A DNA stretch of 41,268 nucleotides from CAYNEO01 sp964396245 (GCA_964396245.1 CAYNEO010000031.1:1-41268), one strand, 5' to 3'; shown: positions 23,961-33,999, counted from the first letter of the stretch. Numbers and translations: made by a program. The notes: generated from the sequence alone by a model not told the origin.

Positions 23961-25349
23961 ATGGAAAAAATCAAAAACGTCGACGCTGTCATAAATGCTC
24001 GAATGGTCCAACCGGGCAGCGTGATATATACGTCAGGCAACGCTGCCACACCGCAGGAGCTGCTGTTACAGCTTTCTCGTGATACCGAGATCACGGATGT
24101 AGAGTTGTGCAGCGTGCTGCTTCTGGGTGACCGCCTGAAGTCGTTGTTTTCGGAAGAATGCTGCCGCCGCATAACCCATCGCGTCATTTTTAATAGTTAC
24201 CTGACTCGAGAGGCGGTCAATAATGGTTGGGCATACTACCACCCGTTGCACCTGCACGAAGTCCCGCAGTTTGTCAGAAGTGGTGTTGATCCCGATGTCG
24301 CCCTCATATCGGTGGCCGGTCCCGATCACGGCGGCAATTACAGCCTGGGCACCACCGTCGAAGGCGTACTGGCGGCGGTGCTGACAGCCAAAAAACGCGG
24401 CGGGATAGTCATCGCAGAACGCAACCGCCGAATGCCGTTTGTGCTGGGAACGACTATCCCAAGCAGCGCGATTGATTATCTCTACGATGCCGATTACCCG
24501 CTGCCATCGAGTCCCGTGCGAGATCCCGACGAAATCGCTATCAAGATCGGTGAGATTATCACCGGGCTCTACATCCACGACGGCTCGGGCAATGAGCCGG
24601 GCTCAACATTGCAATACGGTATCGGAGAAGTTCCTGAGGCCGTGACAACCGCCATACTCAAGAGAGGTCTGCGGGACCTCGGCATTCATACCGAGCTTTT
24701 TGCGGGCGCCATGGCCCGGCTTGTCAAGCGCGGAGCCGTTACCAATCGATGGAAAAAGAATGTCAATTTCGCTGTCTCATCGATTTTCCTTGCCGAAGAT
24801 GAGGACGGTTATGACTGGTTAAATTACAACAGCTCCGTGCAGAGCCGCCCGAGCGACTACACCAACAGCGTCTTCAAGATTGCCGAGCAGCCGCGGATGG
24901 TCACAATCAACAGCGCCATCGGCGTCGACCTGCACGGTAACATATGGGCCGATTCGCTCGATGCTCGCAAGATTTACAGTGGCGTGGGCGGGCAGAGCGA
25001 CTTCATTCGCGGCGCACAGTTTTCGGAAGGCGGGGTTGCCATCATCGCCCTGAAATCCCGTACCCGTGCCGGTATCTCCAAAATCGTGGATCGCGGGCCG
25101 GCGGGTATCACCACCACTGCTACACCGTCCGATCACGTCATACTCGTGACCGAAAACGGTGCGTTCAACCCGCGTGGACTCAGTCTGGGCGAGCGGGCTA
25201 TCGGTATCGCTCATCTGGCTGCGGAACCGGAACGTGATAAGCTGCTCAAAATCATCCGTGACAACCCGGCCTTTCACAAGCCTGATCTGAGCAAATCGAA
25301 GGGAATACCCGGCTTCGTGCCATATGAGGAAGCGATGAAGCAGTTCTGA
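23961..25349 (+). CDS. Acetyl-CoA hydrolase/transferase family CoA-transferase
   Basis: 462 aa, the usual size for 4-hydroxybutyrate or acetate:succinate-type CoA-transferases. GIHTELFAGAM contains the probable catalytic Glu, and SGVGGQSDFIRGA with GGVAIIALKSRTRAGISKIV is the conserved acyl-CoA binding block near the C-terminus. The N-terminus (KNVDAVINARMVQPGSVIYTSGNAATP) is typical. It moves CoA between short acids in the cytoplasm, with a covalent glutamyl-CoA intermediate. The acid is not identifiable. The upstream ribosome binding site is weak. It is 167 bp after the FAD gene, so it may have its own promoter. Confidence 0.88.
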   Translation: MEKIKNVDAVINARMVQPGSVIYTSGNAATPQELLLQLSRDTEITDVELCSVLLLGDRLKSLFSEECCRRITHRVIFNSYLTREAVNNGWAYYHPLHLHEVPQFVRSGVDPDVALISVAGPDHGGNYSLGTTVEGVLAAVLTAKKRGGIVIAERNRRMPFVLGTTIPSSAIDYLYDADYPLPSSPVRDPDEIAIKIGEIITGLYIHDGSGNEPGSTLQYGIGEVPEAVTTAILKRGLRDLGIHTELFAGAMARLVKRGAVTNRWKKNVNFAVSSIFLAEDEDGYDWLNYNSSVQSRPSDYTNSVFKIAEQPRMVTINSAIGVDLHGNIWADSLDARKIYSGVGGQSDFIRGAQFSEGGVAIIALKSRTRAGISKIVDRGPAGITTTATPSDHVILVTENGAFNPRGLSLGERAIGIAHLAAEPERDKLLKIIRDNPAFHKPDLSKSKGIPGFVPYEEAMKQF

Positions 25350-25450
25350 CGTCTCGGGTTGTTGACCAGCCAGAACCTGCGTTGTATCATGTGAGGACAC
25401 TTGGACGGCGGATTTGACCATTCGCGAGCCACCGTTATTCAGGAGACTGT

Positions 25451-26452
25451 ATGCCGGAGTTTAGACAAAATCGCGCCACGAAAGAATGGGTGATACTTTC
25501 CCCTTCGCGTGGCAAGCGGCCGCATGACTTCAAACAGGACCACGCTGCCAGGAAGGACCTTCCTCCTTACAAGGACGACTGTCCCTTTTGCGCCGGGAAC
25601 GAGAAGCTTACGACGGAGCCGGTGTACACGTACCCGGAATCCGGCCACTGGCAGGTTCGAATTGTGCCGAACAAGTTTGCTGCTCTTCAACCTGATCTCG
25701 GCGTGACGCGCTCGTGGGTCGGAACCTTCCTGTCGGCTAAAGGGTTCGGGATTGCCGATGTTGTCGTGGAAAGCCCCCTTCATAATGCTAACCCGGCCCT
25801 GATGTCTCTGGAGGAGATGGCTCACGTTCTTCGCGCTTACCGCTACCGCCAGAACGAAATCAACAAAGATAACAAGATCAATCTGGTCACGATTTTCCGC
25901 AATCACGGTCCGCGTGCGGGAACGTCCCTCGAACATCCGCATTCGCAGATCATCGCCACGCCCATCGTGCCACCGCATGTTCGGTACCCCATCGAGCAGG
26001 CCGTCCTGCATTTTGACAAGTACGGCTCATGCGTCTATTGCGATATGATAACCGAGGAATTGCGCCAGTCCGAGAGGATTATAATTGAAACCGATGCCTT
26101 CGTCGCGCTCGCTCCCTTTGCCGCCCGGTCACCGTTTGAATGCCGGATATACCCCAAGCGGCATATGGCCAGCTTTGTGTGGATCGACGACGAAGAGATC
26201 GTGGAACTGGCTTCGGTCCTGCGCGAGGTTCTCGGCAAGATATATTTTGGTCTCAATGACCCGGACTACAATTACATTATCCGCTCATCACCCATCGGTG
26301 ATGAGAACACGCGTCACCTGCACTGGTATATGGTGATTATCCCGAAGATCACCACGCCGGCAGGGTTTGAGTTGGGTTCCGGAATATACATCAACACCGT
26401 TGCCCCGGAAGAATGTGCGTCATTTCTGCGGCAGACGAAAGTGACCCGGTGA
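25451..26452 (+). CDS. galT: Galactose-1-phosphate uridylyltransferase
   Basis: 333 aa. The zinc-binding CPFC is at 44-47 (CPFCAGNE), and the catalytic HPH at 162-164 in SLEHPHSQIIATP, His164 being the residue uridylylated in the family. A second CxxC (SCVYCDM) opens the C-terminal HIT-like half. It transfers UMP between UDP-glucose and galactose-1-phosphate in the Leloir pathway. AGGAGA precedes the ATG by 7 bases. galK and galE are not beside it; proteins of this form may also use other sugar phosphates. Confidence 0.92.
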   Translation: MPEFRQNRATKEWVILSPSRGKRPHDFKQDHAARKDLPPYKDDCPFCAGNEKLTTEPVYTYPESGHWQVRIVPNKFAALQPDLGVTRSWVGTFLSAKGFGIADVVVESPLHNANPALMSLEEMAHVLRAYRYRQNEINKDNKINLVTIFRNHGPRAGTSLEHPHSQIIATPIVPPHVRYPIEQAVLHFDKYGSCVYCDMITEELRQSERIIIETDAFVALAPFAARSPFECRIYPKRHMASFVWIDDEEIVELASVLREVLGKIYFGLNDPDYNYIIRSSPIGDENTRHLHWYMVIIPKITTPAGFELGSGIYINTVAPEECASFLRQTKVTR

Positions 26453-26570
26453 GGGACAGCTGCCGGATCGGGTGCCAAGGAAACATTGACCGGCGACTAT
26501 TGTTTAAAAAAGTGAGCGGCCGTCAAGATTGCCGCCAACTTACTAAAGAATCAGCCATCTGGAGTGATAC

Positions 26571-26951
26571 ATGACACGAGCAGCTGCAGGATCCAATGTC
26601 GCCGTACTTGGCGCATCCCCAAAAGAAGAACGCTATTCCAATAAAGCAGTGAAGATGCTGCTCGAGCACGGGCATCATCCCATCCCGGTCCATCCCGCCG
26701 GACACGCGGTCCATGGTATCACGGCACGCAAGTCACTGGGTGATATTGATCAGAAGGTCGATACCCTGACCATGTACGTTGGACCGAATATCTCCAGCGG
26801 GGCTTTGGATGCTATACTTCAGCTCAAACCGCGTCGGGTGATTTTCAACCCGGGCGCGGAAAACGAAGAACTGGCGAAGAAACTCGAGGAGGCCGGCATC
26901 GAGGTGGTTCGGGCCTGCACGCTGGTTATGCTTCGAACGGAACAGTTCTAA
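26571..26951 (+). CDS. CoA-binding-domain protein (YccU-like)
   Basis: 126 aa forming one Rossmann-type CoA-binding domain: NVAVLGASPKEERYSNKAVKMLLEHGH at the start, then GITARKSLGDI, TLTMYVGPN, and RRVIFNPGAENEELAKKLEEAGIEVV. This is the stand-alone version of the succinyl-CoA-synthetase-like CoA-binding fold. The function is unproved; it may bind CoA or acyl-CoA. GGAGTG precedes the start. It is plus-strand between galT and a membrane protein, with 118 and 120 bp gaps, so likely a single gene. Confidence 0.88.
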   Translation: MTRAAAGSNVAVLGASPKEERYSNKAVKMLLEHGHHPIPVHPAGHAVHGITARKSLGDIDQKVDTLTMYVGPNISSGALDAILQLKPRRVIFNPGAENEELAKKLEEAGIEVVRACTLVMLRTEQF

Positions 26952-27001
26952 ATTTCCCCGTTTCCCGGTATTTTCATTCAATTCTCCGACATACCTTTTG
27001 C

Positions 27002-27030
27002 TTGACTGAGGGGCGAGGTGCGTTTAGCTT
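27002..27030 (+). promoter_or_regulatory. Predicted sigma-70-type promoter of the membrane-protein gene
   Basis: TTGACT, 17 bp, TAGCTT, about 42 bp before the GTG start at 27072. Confidence 0.5.
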
Positions 27031-27071
27031 GATAACACCATGTCGCGCAGCGGGTGAAAGGAGAACCCCGG

Positions 27072-27572
27072 GTGAATGCAGCTCACTGGCATCTTATTTT
27101 GAATCATGTCCCGGTTATCGGGACGGCTTTTGGTATTCCGTTTCTCATCGTCGGCCTGATCAGACACAACAACACCATGGTCCGATCGTCTTTCTGGATT
27201 TTCATCTTCGTGGGCCTCTTCAGTTTTCCGGTCTATTTCACCGGAGAGCCGACCGCGGAGATTGTCAGCCAGATTCCCGGTGTCTCGCAAACTGTGATCG
27301 AGGAGCACGAGGAAGCTGCGGAGACGGCCTTTGTCGGCGCTATCGTTCTCGGACTGCTGGCAGCCGTCGGATTGGCGGCTCATCGTATGCGAAAGCAGGT
27401 CGGCCGTGTTACCGTAGCGCTGGTGCTGATCTGTTCGATTATCGTGTTTGTTCTGATGGCCGGAGCGGCTAACCAGGGGGGCGAAATCCGTCATCAGGAA
27501 ATAAAAAAGCAATCATCGCCAGGTTCAAACGAACAACTCGTTCCGCAGCAACCCGCAGATGATGATGATTGA
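27072..27572 (+). CDS. Predicted membrane protein, four segments, 166 aa
   Basis: The GTG at 27072 is chosen over one 18 bases earlier because AAAGGAG lies 8 bases before it and the protein then begins MNAAHWHLILNHVPVIG, a pattern of DUF2231-like membrane proteins. Hydrophobic segments are near residues 10-30, 40-58, 85-105 and 115-133; His residues in the first (HWHLILNH) could bind haem or metal, as inference. The tail is hydrophilic and ends in a run of Asp. No function is known to me. It converges with the cytidylate-kinase-like gene. Confidence 0.8.
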   Translation: MNAAHWHLILNHVPVIGTAFGIPFLIVGLIRHNNTMVRSSFWIFIFVGLFSFPVYFTGEPTAEIVSQIPGVSQTVIEEHEEAAETAFVGAIVLGLLAAVGLAAHRMRKQVGRVTVALVLICSIIVFVLMAGAANQGGEIRHQEIKKQSSPGSNEQLVPQQPADDDD

Positions 27573-27611
27573 TACCCGAAGCGCTCGAAGGTGTTAGCGG
27601 AACAGGCGCCG

Positions 27612-28325
27612 TCACTCCGACCGGTCGTGATCCAGATGCACCAGCTTATCAAGTTTGGCGTTAATTGCCGTTACGGCGGTATCGACCATTTCCTCTACGT
27701 CAATCAGCGCTGAATTAAATACGATGTCATAGTAGTGGGGGTCGTCGCAGTCCTTATCAAACACCTTGCTGATGAATTCTCTCCGGGTGCGATCGGATTC
27801 ATCGATCGTCTCCTCCGCCTCCAGACGGGGAATCTGCCGGTACATCATCAAGAATTCGATGCGCTTCTCCCTCGGGCAAACAACTCGGAAGTGGACGCCG
27901 CGTCTCGGGCCGAGGATGAAATTGCTGCCCCGTCCCACGACCACCACGCCGCCCAGGCGCGACATTGACAATATGGTGCGACACAGATGCTTCGTGTAAT
28001 CGGAATGGTCCACCGCCTGACCGGTGAACATGGATTCGATCCCAAGTGAAAGTTCACTGCGAAAACGGTCATCGAGTGATTCGATGATTCGCTTGCGGTA
28101 ACCCGACGACCGGCAGATACCGTCGATAACTTCCCGGTGAAGTCGCTGATAGCCGAGCCGGAGTGCAAGGCGGGAAGCAAAATACGAACCACGGCTGCCC
28201 GTCTGGCGGCTGACCGTGACAATCGGCAGCGGTTTGAATTCCTCCTGGGGTCTTTCTTCCTGCCTCCGGCGCTCAAGCTCCCATTTCAGCAACTGGCGAT
28301 TAATTATGGCGTCGATTGACGTCAA
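27612..28325 (-). CDS. Cytidylate kinase-like family protein, 237 aa
   Basis: The TTG at 28325 is preferred because a perfect GGAGGT lies 7 bases before it; an ATG 9 codons upstream has no such site. The protein shows the P-loop-like SRQTGSRGSYFASRLALRLGY, HREVIDGI, and GVVVVGRGSNFILGPRRGVHFRVVCPREKRIEFLM, all typical of the cytidylate kinase-like family (PF13189). The usual GKST-type Walker Lys is not evident (TGSRGS), as in other members. The family is related to nucleotide kinases but its substrates are not settled. It converges with the preceding membrane-protein gene. Confidence 0.82.
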   Translation of the reverse strand: MTSIDAIINRQLLKWELERRRQEERPQEEFKPLPIVTVSRQTGSRGSYFASRLALRLGYQRLHREVIDGICRSSGYRKRIIESLDDRFRSELSLGIESMFTGQAVDHSDYTKHLCRTILSMSRLGGVVVVGRGSNFILGPRRGVHFRVVCPREKRIEFLMMYRQIPRLEAEETIDESDRTRREFISKVFDKDCDDPHYYDIVFNSALIDVEEMVDTAVTAINAKLDKLVHLDHDRSE

Positions 28326-28630
28326 TGCTCTTACCTCCACTGAAATATACAATGATTTTGCCGCTCCGCAATGTCAATTATAATGCGAACCGGTAAAGGA
28401 AGCCACACAAACAAGTTTTCCCTTGTCATCATCGGCGCCGGGGATTATATTATCCATGTTCTACTGAGCACACCACTTCTCGGCTGGCCTAATTGACCTG
28501 TCGACTTGGTCTACCGCCCGAAGAGCGGCGACCTGGATGATACTGGGTACGGCGAGGCCCCCCTGTGCCGGGGACGACCTGCACGGGAGGGAGGACGAAT
28601 TACGTTTCATAATCACACAGGAGGAGACCG
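28326..28630. other. Divergent intergenic region (about 305 bp)
   Basis: No gene visible. The left end has GGAGGT for the leftward kinase-like gene (28333-28338 on the minus strand) and a possible minus-strand -10 TATAAT at 28382-28377. The right end has AGGAGG for the beta-helix gene. No riboswitch or other structured element is recognised. Confidence 0.5.
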
Positions 28631-31600
28631 ATGCGCATTCATCGGATGTTTTCCGTGTCGCTGATCCTGCTATTAGCGGCATGCACTTCATGGGCGGCCA
28701 CCATTCACGTACCAGGCGACCAACCCACAATCCAGGCGGCAATTGATGCGGCTTCCCAATATGACACCGTCCTTATTGCGGCAGGTGTCTACGACGAGCC
28801 GCTCAATATCGACACGCGAGCTGACCTGGTCATAGCAGGCACCGATGCCGCTACCACCATAGTCAAAGCGAGTACCACCTTACCCTGGGACATCGCGCCC
28901 TATGGATCGTCGCGACAGGCTATGGTGCGTATTGTTACATCCACCAACATTACGCTCCGTAACCTGACCCTCGATTGCGACCTGATTAAAGGCAACGACA
29001 TCATGGGCATACTTTTCTGGGATGCGACCGGATCGGTCGAAAATAGCATCCTGCAAAACATGTCCGTCGCCGATGCCTCAGGAGGGTATTACGAGATCAC
29101 AGCCTATGTCAGGGCGGTATCGTATACCGATATGGCACGGGCTGATGTGTCTTTCACGGGAAACACTTTTATCGATCCGGGGCGCGTCGGGATTGTCGCC
29201 CACGGTTTTGTCGATATAAACGTCGCCCAGAACACCTTCTACAAGACGACCGGCGACTTCGGTTACGCCATGGAAATTGGCTCGCAGTCGATCGGCTCGG
29301 TTTCCGCCAATACCATCTATGGATACAATACACCTGCCGCCTCCGACGGCAGCAACTCCGCCGGTATCTACATCGAAAACGCCTATACTGCCGGCACGGT
29401 CGGATTGACCAAAAGTGTCAGCGTCTCGGACAATGAGGTATATGACTGCCAGTGGGCTTTTTATGCCGGCAACGAGTTCGACGGCTATGCCGGGGATGTC
29501 GACATGCAGTTGACGGTGACCGGAAACAACTTCCATGACAATCTGGACGGCGCCGTGATTGTGACCGATGAGGATCGGGAGAACGGATCCTCGGTGAATG
29601 CGAATTTTGAGAACAATATACTGACTGACAATGGCGCGTACGGGTACTTCATTTTCAGCCGCGGCGATGGAGACATCACGGCCACACTCGAGGGCGATTT
29701 TGTCAACGGTCAGGATACCGGCATATATCTGGCAGACTACGCCACGACCGTCAGCGCGAGCAGCTATCAACTCACTGTAAGCGGTTGTGATCTGTCCGGA
29801 AATACAGCCTACAGCGTCGCAAATGACTACGCCGCCGTCACTGTCGATGCTTCCGGGAACTGGTGGGGAAGCTCCGATCCATCCGTCACGGCCGGTCTTG
29901 TTACGGGCGAAGTCGACTATACCCCGTGGCTGGCTTCAGGAAGCGACTCGGATCCCGGGTCAGTGGGATTCCAGGCAGATTTGTCATCGGTGTGGGTCGA
30001 CGATGATTCGCCCCAATCCGGTACCGTCGGTCGCATTTCCGAGGGGATCGATCTCGTCTCCGGAAGTACCGTGAATGTCGCTCCCGGCACATACGAGGAG
30101 CAGATTCGCATCGATGCCAAGAGTGTCGATGTGGTTGGGGCCGGAATCGGCAACTCTATTATAGAGGCCGTGCCTGTCGCCAGTCGGACAACATATTCAG
30201 TGACGCAGTGGAACGGTTCGGCGCGGACGATCGACGCCTGTATCGGGGTTACCGGCCCTGCTACGGTGAACATTTCCGGCTTCACGATCGACGGAAAAAG
30301 ACTCGGGCCGGACAATTTTTATGGGGTGCATTTCTTCGACGCCGACGGCTCCGTTGTTGATTGCCGCGTTGAAGACATTGTATATGACGGCAATCTGAGT
30401 GCTTCGCGGGTCACCAGCCTGGCGGCCACACACAGTTCCGGCCATACCTCCACGATTGAATTTTCCGGCAATGTGATCCCCAACTTCCAGAAAATCGGCA
30501 TCCTGACTATGGGTCCCGGCATCAACTGCACGATCAACAATAATACCATAACCGGGGCGATAAATCCGTCGCTGGCCCCGAACGGCATGCAGATATCCTA
30601 CGGCTCGAGCGGAACCCTCTCCGGCAATACGGTGACCGGCGTTGAATATCCGGGAACAGACTGGGCCGGCACCGGCATTCTCTTGATGGAATCAGGAGAT
30701 ATAACGGTAACCGGCGGCGCGGTAATCGGCTGCGAGGTGGGGATAAGTCACGTTCAGTGGAACTGGGTCTACACGCCCGCCGTAACGCCGGTTGTGGTTT
30801 TCGACGGGGTCGACCTTTTGTACAACCAGTGGGCGGCGGAAACCCACCTGGGCGCTTCCGGCGCCACTCTGGATCTTGAGATCAAGAACTGCTCAATCCT
30901 GAATTCGACCTATGTCGGTGTCGAACTATGGGGGAGTAATGCTGATCCGTACTACGGGCTATACGACGGATGGACAAATGGTACCCTCGACGCAAACATT
31001 CACGACAACACCATAACCGACGGTCAGGTTGGCGTCGAGCAGTATATCGAACTTACAACCGGCAACACGGTTAATTGCTCCATAAACGGCAATAACCTGG
31101 CGGACAATACCGCCTATGGCGTCTATAACGACTTTCCCGCGCTGGCCGATGCGACCGGAAACTGGTGGGGCGATCCTGCCGGACCGGTGGTTTCCACTGC
31201 CAGGTCGGCGGCGGGCAGTATCGAGCGGAGCCTGCCGGTTCCGTACAATGCTGCTGAGCTGCCAATCCCGGAAGAAATCACGGCAACCAGACCCTTTGCC
31301 AACGGGGCGGCCGCCGGTGCGAATGTAACGGCCGATGTTGACTATTCGCCCTGGTGGGGCGCCAATTATGTCGGCGATTCCCACGCCTCGGCGTGGATCT
31401 GGCACATGAACCAGAGCAACAACTCCACCATCGAAGAAGCGGTCGGTCTGGTCAAAGCCGGTGACATCATTCACGTAGCTTCCGGCACTTACCACAATGA
31501 TATCCATCTGCTCGCCAAATCGGTCACCTTGATGGGCGCCTTCGCCGGCGTGGATCCCGCCGGTTCAACCGGCAGGGGAAGCGAGACTATCCTGACTCGA

Positions 31601-32857
31601 GATGATTCCTACGCTCTCTGGATCCAACCGCAGGCATCGGGAGCCGTTATCAACGGATTTAAGTTCGGTAGCTCAACGGCCGGATCGGGAAGGCGCATCT
31701 ACTTAAATGACGCTGACGACGTAACGATCGAGTACAACATCATCCAGAACTCGACCGGTCACGGGATTGCCGTAAGCGGTCCGTCTGCCGGTTCGCCATC
31801 GGCCGACAGGGCAATGATCTCTCATAACACTATCGACAACTCTGCGTGGGAAGGGATCGTGAATTTTGGGGCGTCCGATGCCGTCATTACTGCGAACCAC
31901 GTGAAGAATATTGACAATTTCGGAATTCTGACTTCCGGATCAGCGTCAATTTCCCAGAATGTGGTCACGCAGTGTAAAGACGGTATTCGCAACGATTACC
32001 CCGGGACCGGCGTTTCCGACCGCACTGAAATCACCGGTAACACGGTTTCTTACACAAAATACGCCGGGATAAACGTCACCGGCACGTATTCCTACGTCTT
32101 CAACAATACGGTCCACCACTGCAATTATTTCGGATCCGATGCTACCGGCGACTGGGATTACGCCTCGATACACCTGGAAGCGTCGGCGGCGAGCAGCACC
32201 GTAGAAGGCAACACCGTTTACGACGGCATCAACGGTATCCAGACCTGGGCGAACAATACCGTGATCTCGAACAACGACATCTTCGATATGGGTGTCACCT
32301 ACGACAGCATCAAGTATGTGAGTGACCGTGTGTACAGAAACTCGGCAATTCTCATCGGCAGCAACTGGGGGACCGGTGATATTGATCCCTCGGGAGTTGT
32401 CATTCACCACAATAAGATACACGGCAACCATCACGGTTTGTTCTATAGCGAGGACTTGACCCGCGGCGTGATGGCAGAACTCAATTACTGGGGCGACACC
32501 ACCGGGCCTTATAATGCACTACAGAACACTGCCGGCCTGGGCGATCCGGTGAGTAATAGCGTGGATTTCGATCCCTGGTGCAACGCGGACTTCAGCCGGT
32601 GCGACTTTTCACTTGGCTGCTGCGGAAAGTACACGGGCGGTTACACGGGGAATGTCGACTGCGATGCCGACGGAGATCGCAACCTAGCCGATATTACCCG
32701 ACTGGTTGACCGTATTTACATTAGCCATAAGTCTCTCTGTTGTGAGGAAAACGGTAATACTAACGGCGACGTCGACGGGGACGTCGACCTGGCTGACATC
32801 ACCAGGTTGATCGATCACGTATACATCAGTTATAATGAAACCGCCACCTGTCAATAG
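28631..32857 (+). CDS. Exported three-module parallel beta-helix protein with C-terminal dockerin-like domain
   Basis: 1408 aa. The signal peptide (MRIHRMFSVSLILLLAACTSWAA) could be cut after SWA; LAAC could instead be a lipobox. The body is right-handed parallel beta-helix sequence (many NNT, GNTV and GIAV turns) in three modules. Each opens with a HVPGDQPTIQAAID-like or VAPGTYEEQ/ VASGTYHND segment (about 25, 455 and 920) and closes with N(W/Y)WG (410, 844, 1285) and a V-D-(Y/F)-x-P-W end. Residues 1341-1408 hold two EF-hand loops, DCDADGDRNLAD and NGDVDGDVDLAD, each with ideal calcium ligands, followed by ITRL(V/I)D. Such proteins are secreted or surface bound, often carbohydrate-active or adhesive; no catalytic residues are identified. 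No cohesin is in the window. Confidence 0.93.
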   Translation: MRIHRMFSVSLILLLAACTSWAATIHVPGDQPTIQAAIDAASQYDTVLIAAGVYDEPLNIDTRADLVIAGTDAATTIVKASTTLPWDIAPYGSSRQAMVRIVTSTNITLRNLTLDCDLIKGNDIMGILFWDATGSVENSILQNMSVADASGGYYEITAYVRAVSYTDMARADVSFTGNTFIDPGRVGIVAHGFVDINVAQNTFYKTTGDFGYAMEIGSQSIGSVSANTIYGYNTPAASDGSNSAGIYIENAYTAGTVGLTKSVSVSDNEVYDCQWAFYAGNEFDGYAGDVDMQLTVTGNNFHDNLDGAVIVTDEDRENGSSVNANFENNILTDNGAYGYFIFSRGDGDITATLEGDFVNGQDTGIYLADYATTVSASSYQLTVSGCDLSGNTAYSVANDYAAVTVDASGNWWGSSDPSVTAGLVTGEVDYTPWLASGSDSDPGSVGFQADLSSVWVDDDSPQSGTVGRISEGIDLVSGSTVNVAPGTYEEQIRIDAKSVDVVGAGIGNSIIEAVPVASRTTYSVTQWNGSARTIDACIGVTGPATVNISGFTIDGKRLGPDNFYGVHFFDADGSVVDCRVEDIVYDGNLSASRVTSLAATHSSGHTSTIEFSGNVIPNFQKIGILTMGPGINCTINNNTITGAINPSLAPNGMQISYGSSGTLSGNTVTGVEYPGTDWAGTGILLMESGDITVTGGAVIGCEVGISHVQWNWVYTPAVTPVVVFDGVDLLYNQWAAETHLGASGATLDLEIKNCSILNSTYVGVELWGSNADPYYGLYDGWTNGTLDANIHDNTITDGQVGVEQYIELTTGNTVNCSINGNNLADNTAYGVYNDFPALADATGNWWGDPAGPVVSTARSAAGSIERSLPVPYNAAELPIPEEITATRPFANGAAAGANVTADVDYSPWWGANYVGDSHASAWIWHMNQSNNSTIEEAVGLVKAGDIIHVASGTYHNDIHLLAKSVTLMGAFAGVDPAGSTGRGSETILTRDDSYALWIQPQASGAVINGFKFGSSTAGSGRRIYLNDADDVTIEYNIIQNSTGHGIAVSGPSAGSPSADRAMISHNTIDNSAWEGIVNFGASDAVITANHVKNIDNFGILTSGSASISQNVVTQCKDGIRNDYPGTGVSDRTEITGNTVSYTKYAGINVTGTYSYVFNNTVHHCNYFGSDATGDWDYASIHLEASAASSTVEGNTVYDGINGIQTWANNTVISNNDIFDMGVTYDSIKYVSDRVYRNSAILIGSNWGTGDIDPSGVVIHHNKIHGNHHGLFYSEDLTRGVMAELNYWGDTTGPYNALQNTAGLGDPVSNSVDFDPWCNADFSRCDFSLGCCGKYTGGYTGNVDCDADGDRNLADITRLVDRIYISHKSLCCEENGNTNGDVDGDVDLADITRLIDHVYISYNETATCQ

Positions 32858-32897
32858 GCAGGGCGACTGATATACCGTGAAGAATCTGCGGTAACGA

Positions 32898-32935
32898 GCG
32901 GCCGAATACAGCATGTATTCGGCCGCCGTCGTTTT
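32898..32935 (+). terminator. Hairpin terminator of the beta-helix gene
   Basis: A perfect 13-bp stem (GCGGCCGAATACA, 32898-32910, and its complement 32914-32926) with a 3-base loop, followed by CGTCGTTTT. The T-run is short. Confidence 0.75.
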
Positions 32936-33035
32936 GCCGCATCCGTCGCAGGGCTAACTCAACGAGCCATTCATTCCGAGCCGCGAAATCGCTTTTCTCC
33001 CGGGCCGACCTTCCATATATTGCCATTCAACCGTT

Positions 33036-33977
33036 ATGATGCTGAATAACCATTTACAGCTTGATTTTGCCCGGGACATAGACTTCAGCCGCATTCTCAC
33101 CAACCCGATCCTGGATATCGCCGCACGGCTGTGGGATGAAGACCGGTACCAAGCGTTCAAGGTCTGTTACCGTTCCATGAGGCGTATCGATGACCTGGTC
33201 GATCATCGCAAGGAGCAGAACCAGCCGATCTCTGCCGCCGAACTGGACGACTTCACGAGAGCGCTCAGGAGCTGGCTGAAAACGGTGAGAAGCGGCAGCG
33301 GTTCTGATGATTTTCACCGGGAGTTCCTTGGAACCATGGAACGGTTTGCTATTCCATTATGGCCATGGGAACGGCTGGTCGCGGCAATGATCTATGACCT
33401 GAAGCACGACGGTTTTCCGACCCTGCTGCAGTTTGTCCGCTACACGGAGGGAGCCGCCATAGCGCCCGCGTCAGTTTTTATGCATCTCTGCGGTCTGGCG
33501 AATTCGGGCGACGCCTTCCGGCCACCAGAATATGATATTCGCTATGCGGCCAGACCACTCGCGCTCTTTTCATACTTTGTCCATGTCATCCGTGATTTTC
33601 AGAAAGACCAGTTGAACAACCTGAATTATTTCGCCGACAACCTGTTGCTTCGCTGCCATGTTGACGCGGCTTTGCTCCGCAAGGCGGCTGAAGATGGTCG
33701 GGTTGATTCGGCGGTCCGGGACTTGATGACTGCCTACAAGTCAATTGCAGACTACTATCGGCTGAAGGCGCGGGCACGAATGGACGAAATCAAGCCTCTT
33801 CTGGACCCCCGCTATCAGCTCAGTTATGAGATGATATACAGTCTGTACTTTCAGATCTTTGAAAGAATCGACCCGGTCGCGGGACATTTCACCACCGAAG
33901 AGCTCAATCCGCCGTCTGAGGAGGTTGCCGCGCGAATACAGTCAACTATCGAAAGTTTCACCCCGACAACAGCTTAG
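33036..33977 (+). CDS. Squalene/phytoene synthase-like protein
   Basis: 313 aa with both aspartate-rich motifs of head-to-head prenyl synthases: DDLVD (52-56) in YRSMRRIDDLVDH, and DFQKD (187-191) in HVIRDFQKDQLNN, which bind Mg-diphosphate. FVRYTEGAAIAPASVFMHLCG matches the usual middle block. The family joins two prenyl diphosphates to squalene (hopanoids) or phytoene (carotenoids). No hpn or crt partner is near, so the product is undecided. ATGATG starts the gene without a clear ribosome binding site, and TATATT lies 15 bp upstream, hinting at a very short leader. Confidence 0.85.
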   Translation: MMLNNHLQLDFARDIDFSRILTNPILDIAARLWDEDRYQAFKVCYRSMRRIDDLVDHRKEQNQPISAAELDDFTRALRSWLKTVRSGSGSDDFHREFLGTMERFAIPLWPWERLVAAMIYDLKHDGFPTLLQFVRYTEGAAIAPASVFMHLCGLANSGDAFRPPEYDIRYAARPLALFSYFVHVIRDFQKDQLNNLNYFADNLLLRCHVDAALLRKAAEDGRVDSAVRDLMTAYKSIADYYRLKARARMDEIKPLLDPRYQLSYEMIYSLYFQIFERIDPVAGHFTTEELNPPSEEVAARIQSTIESFTPTTA

Positions 33978-33999
33978 TTATTTTTTGGGAAGATTCTGG

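Noticed and set aside
28078..28276. Alternative frames opposite the kinase-like gene
   Set aside because: Arg-rich shadows of the cytidylate-kinase-like gene.
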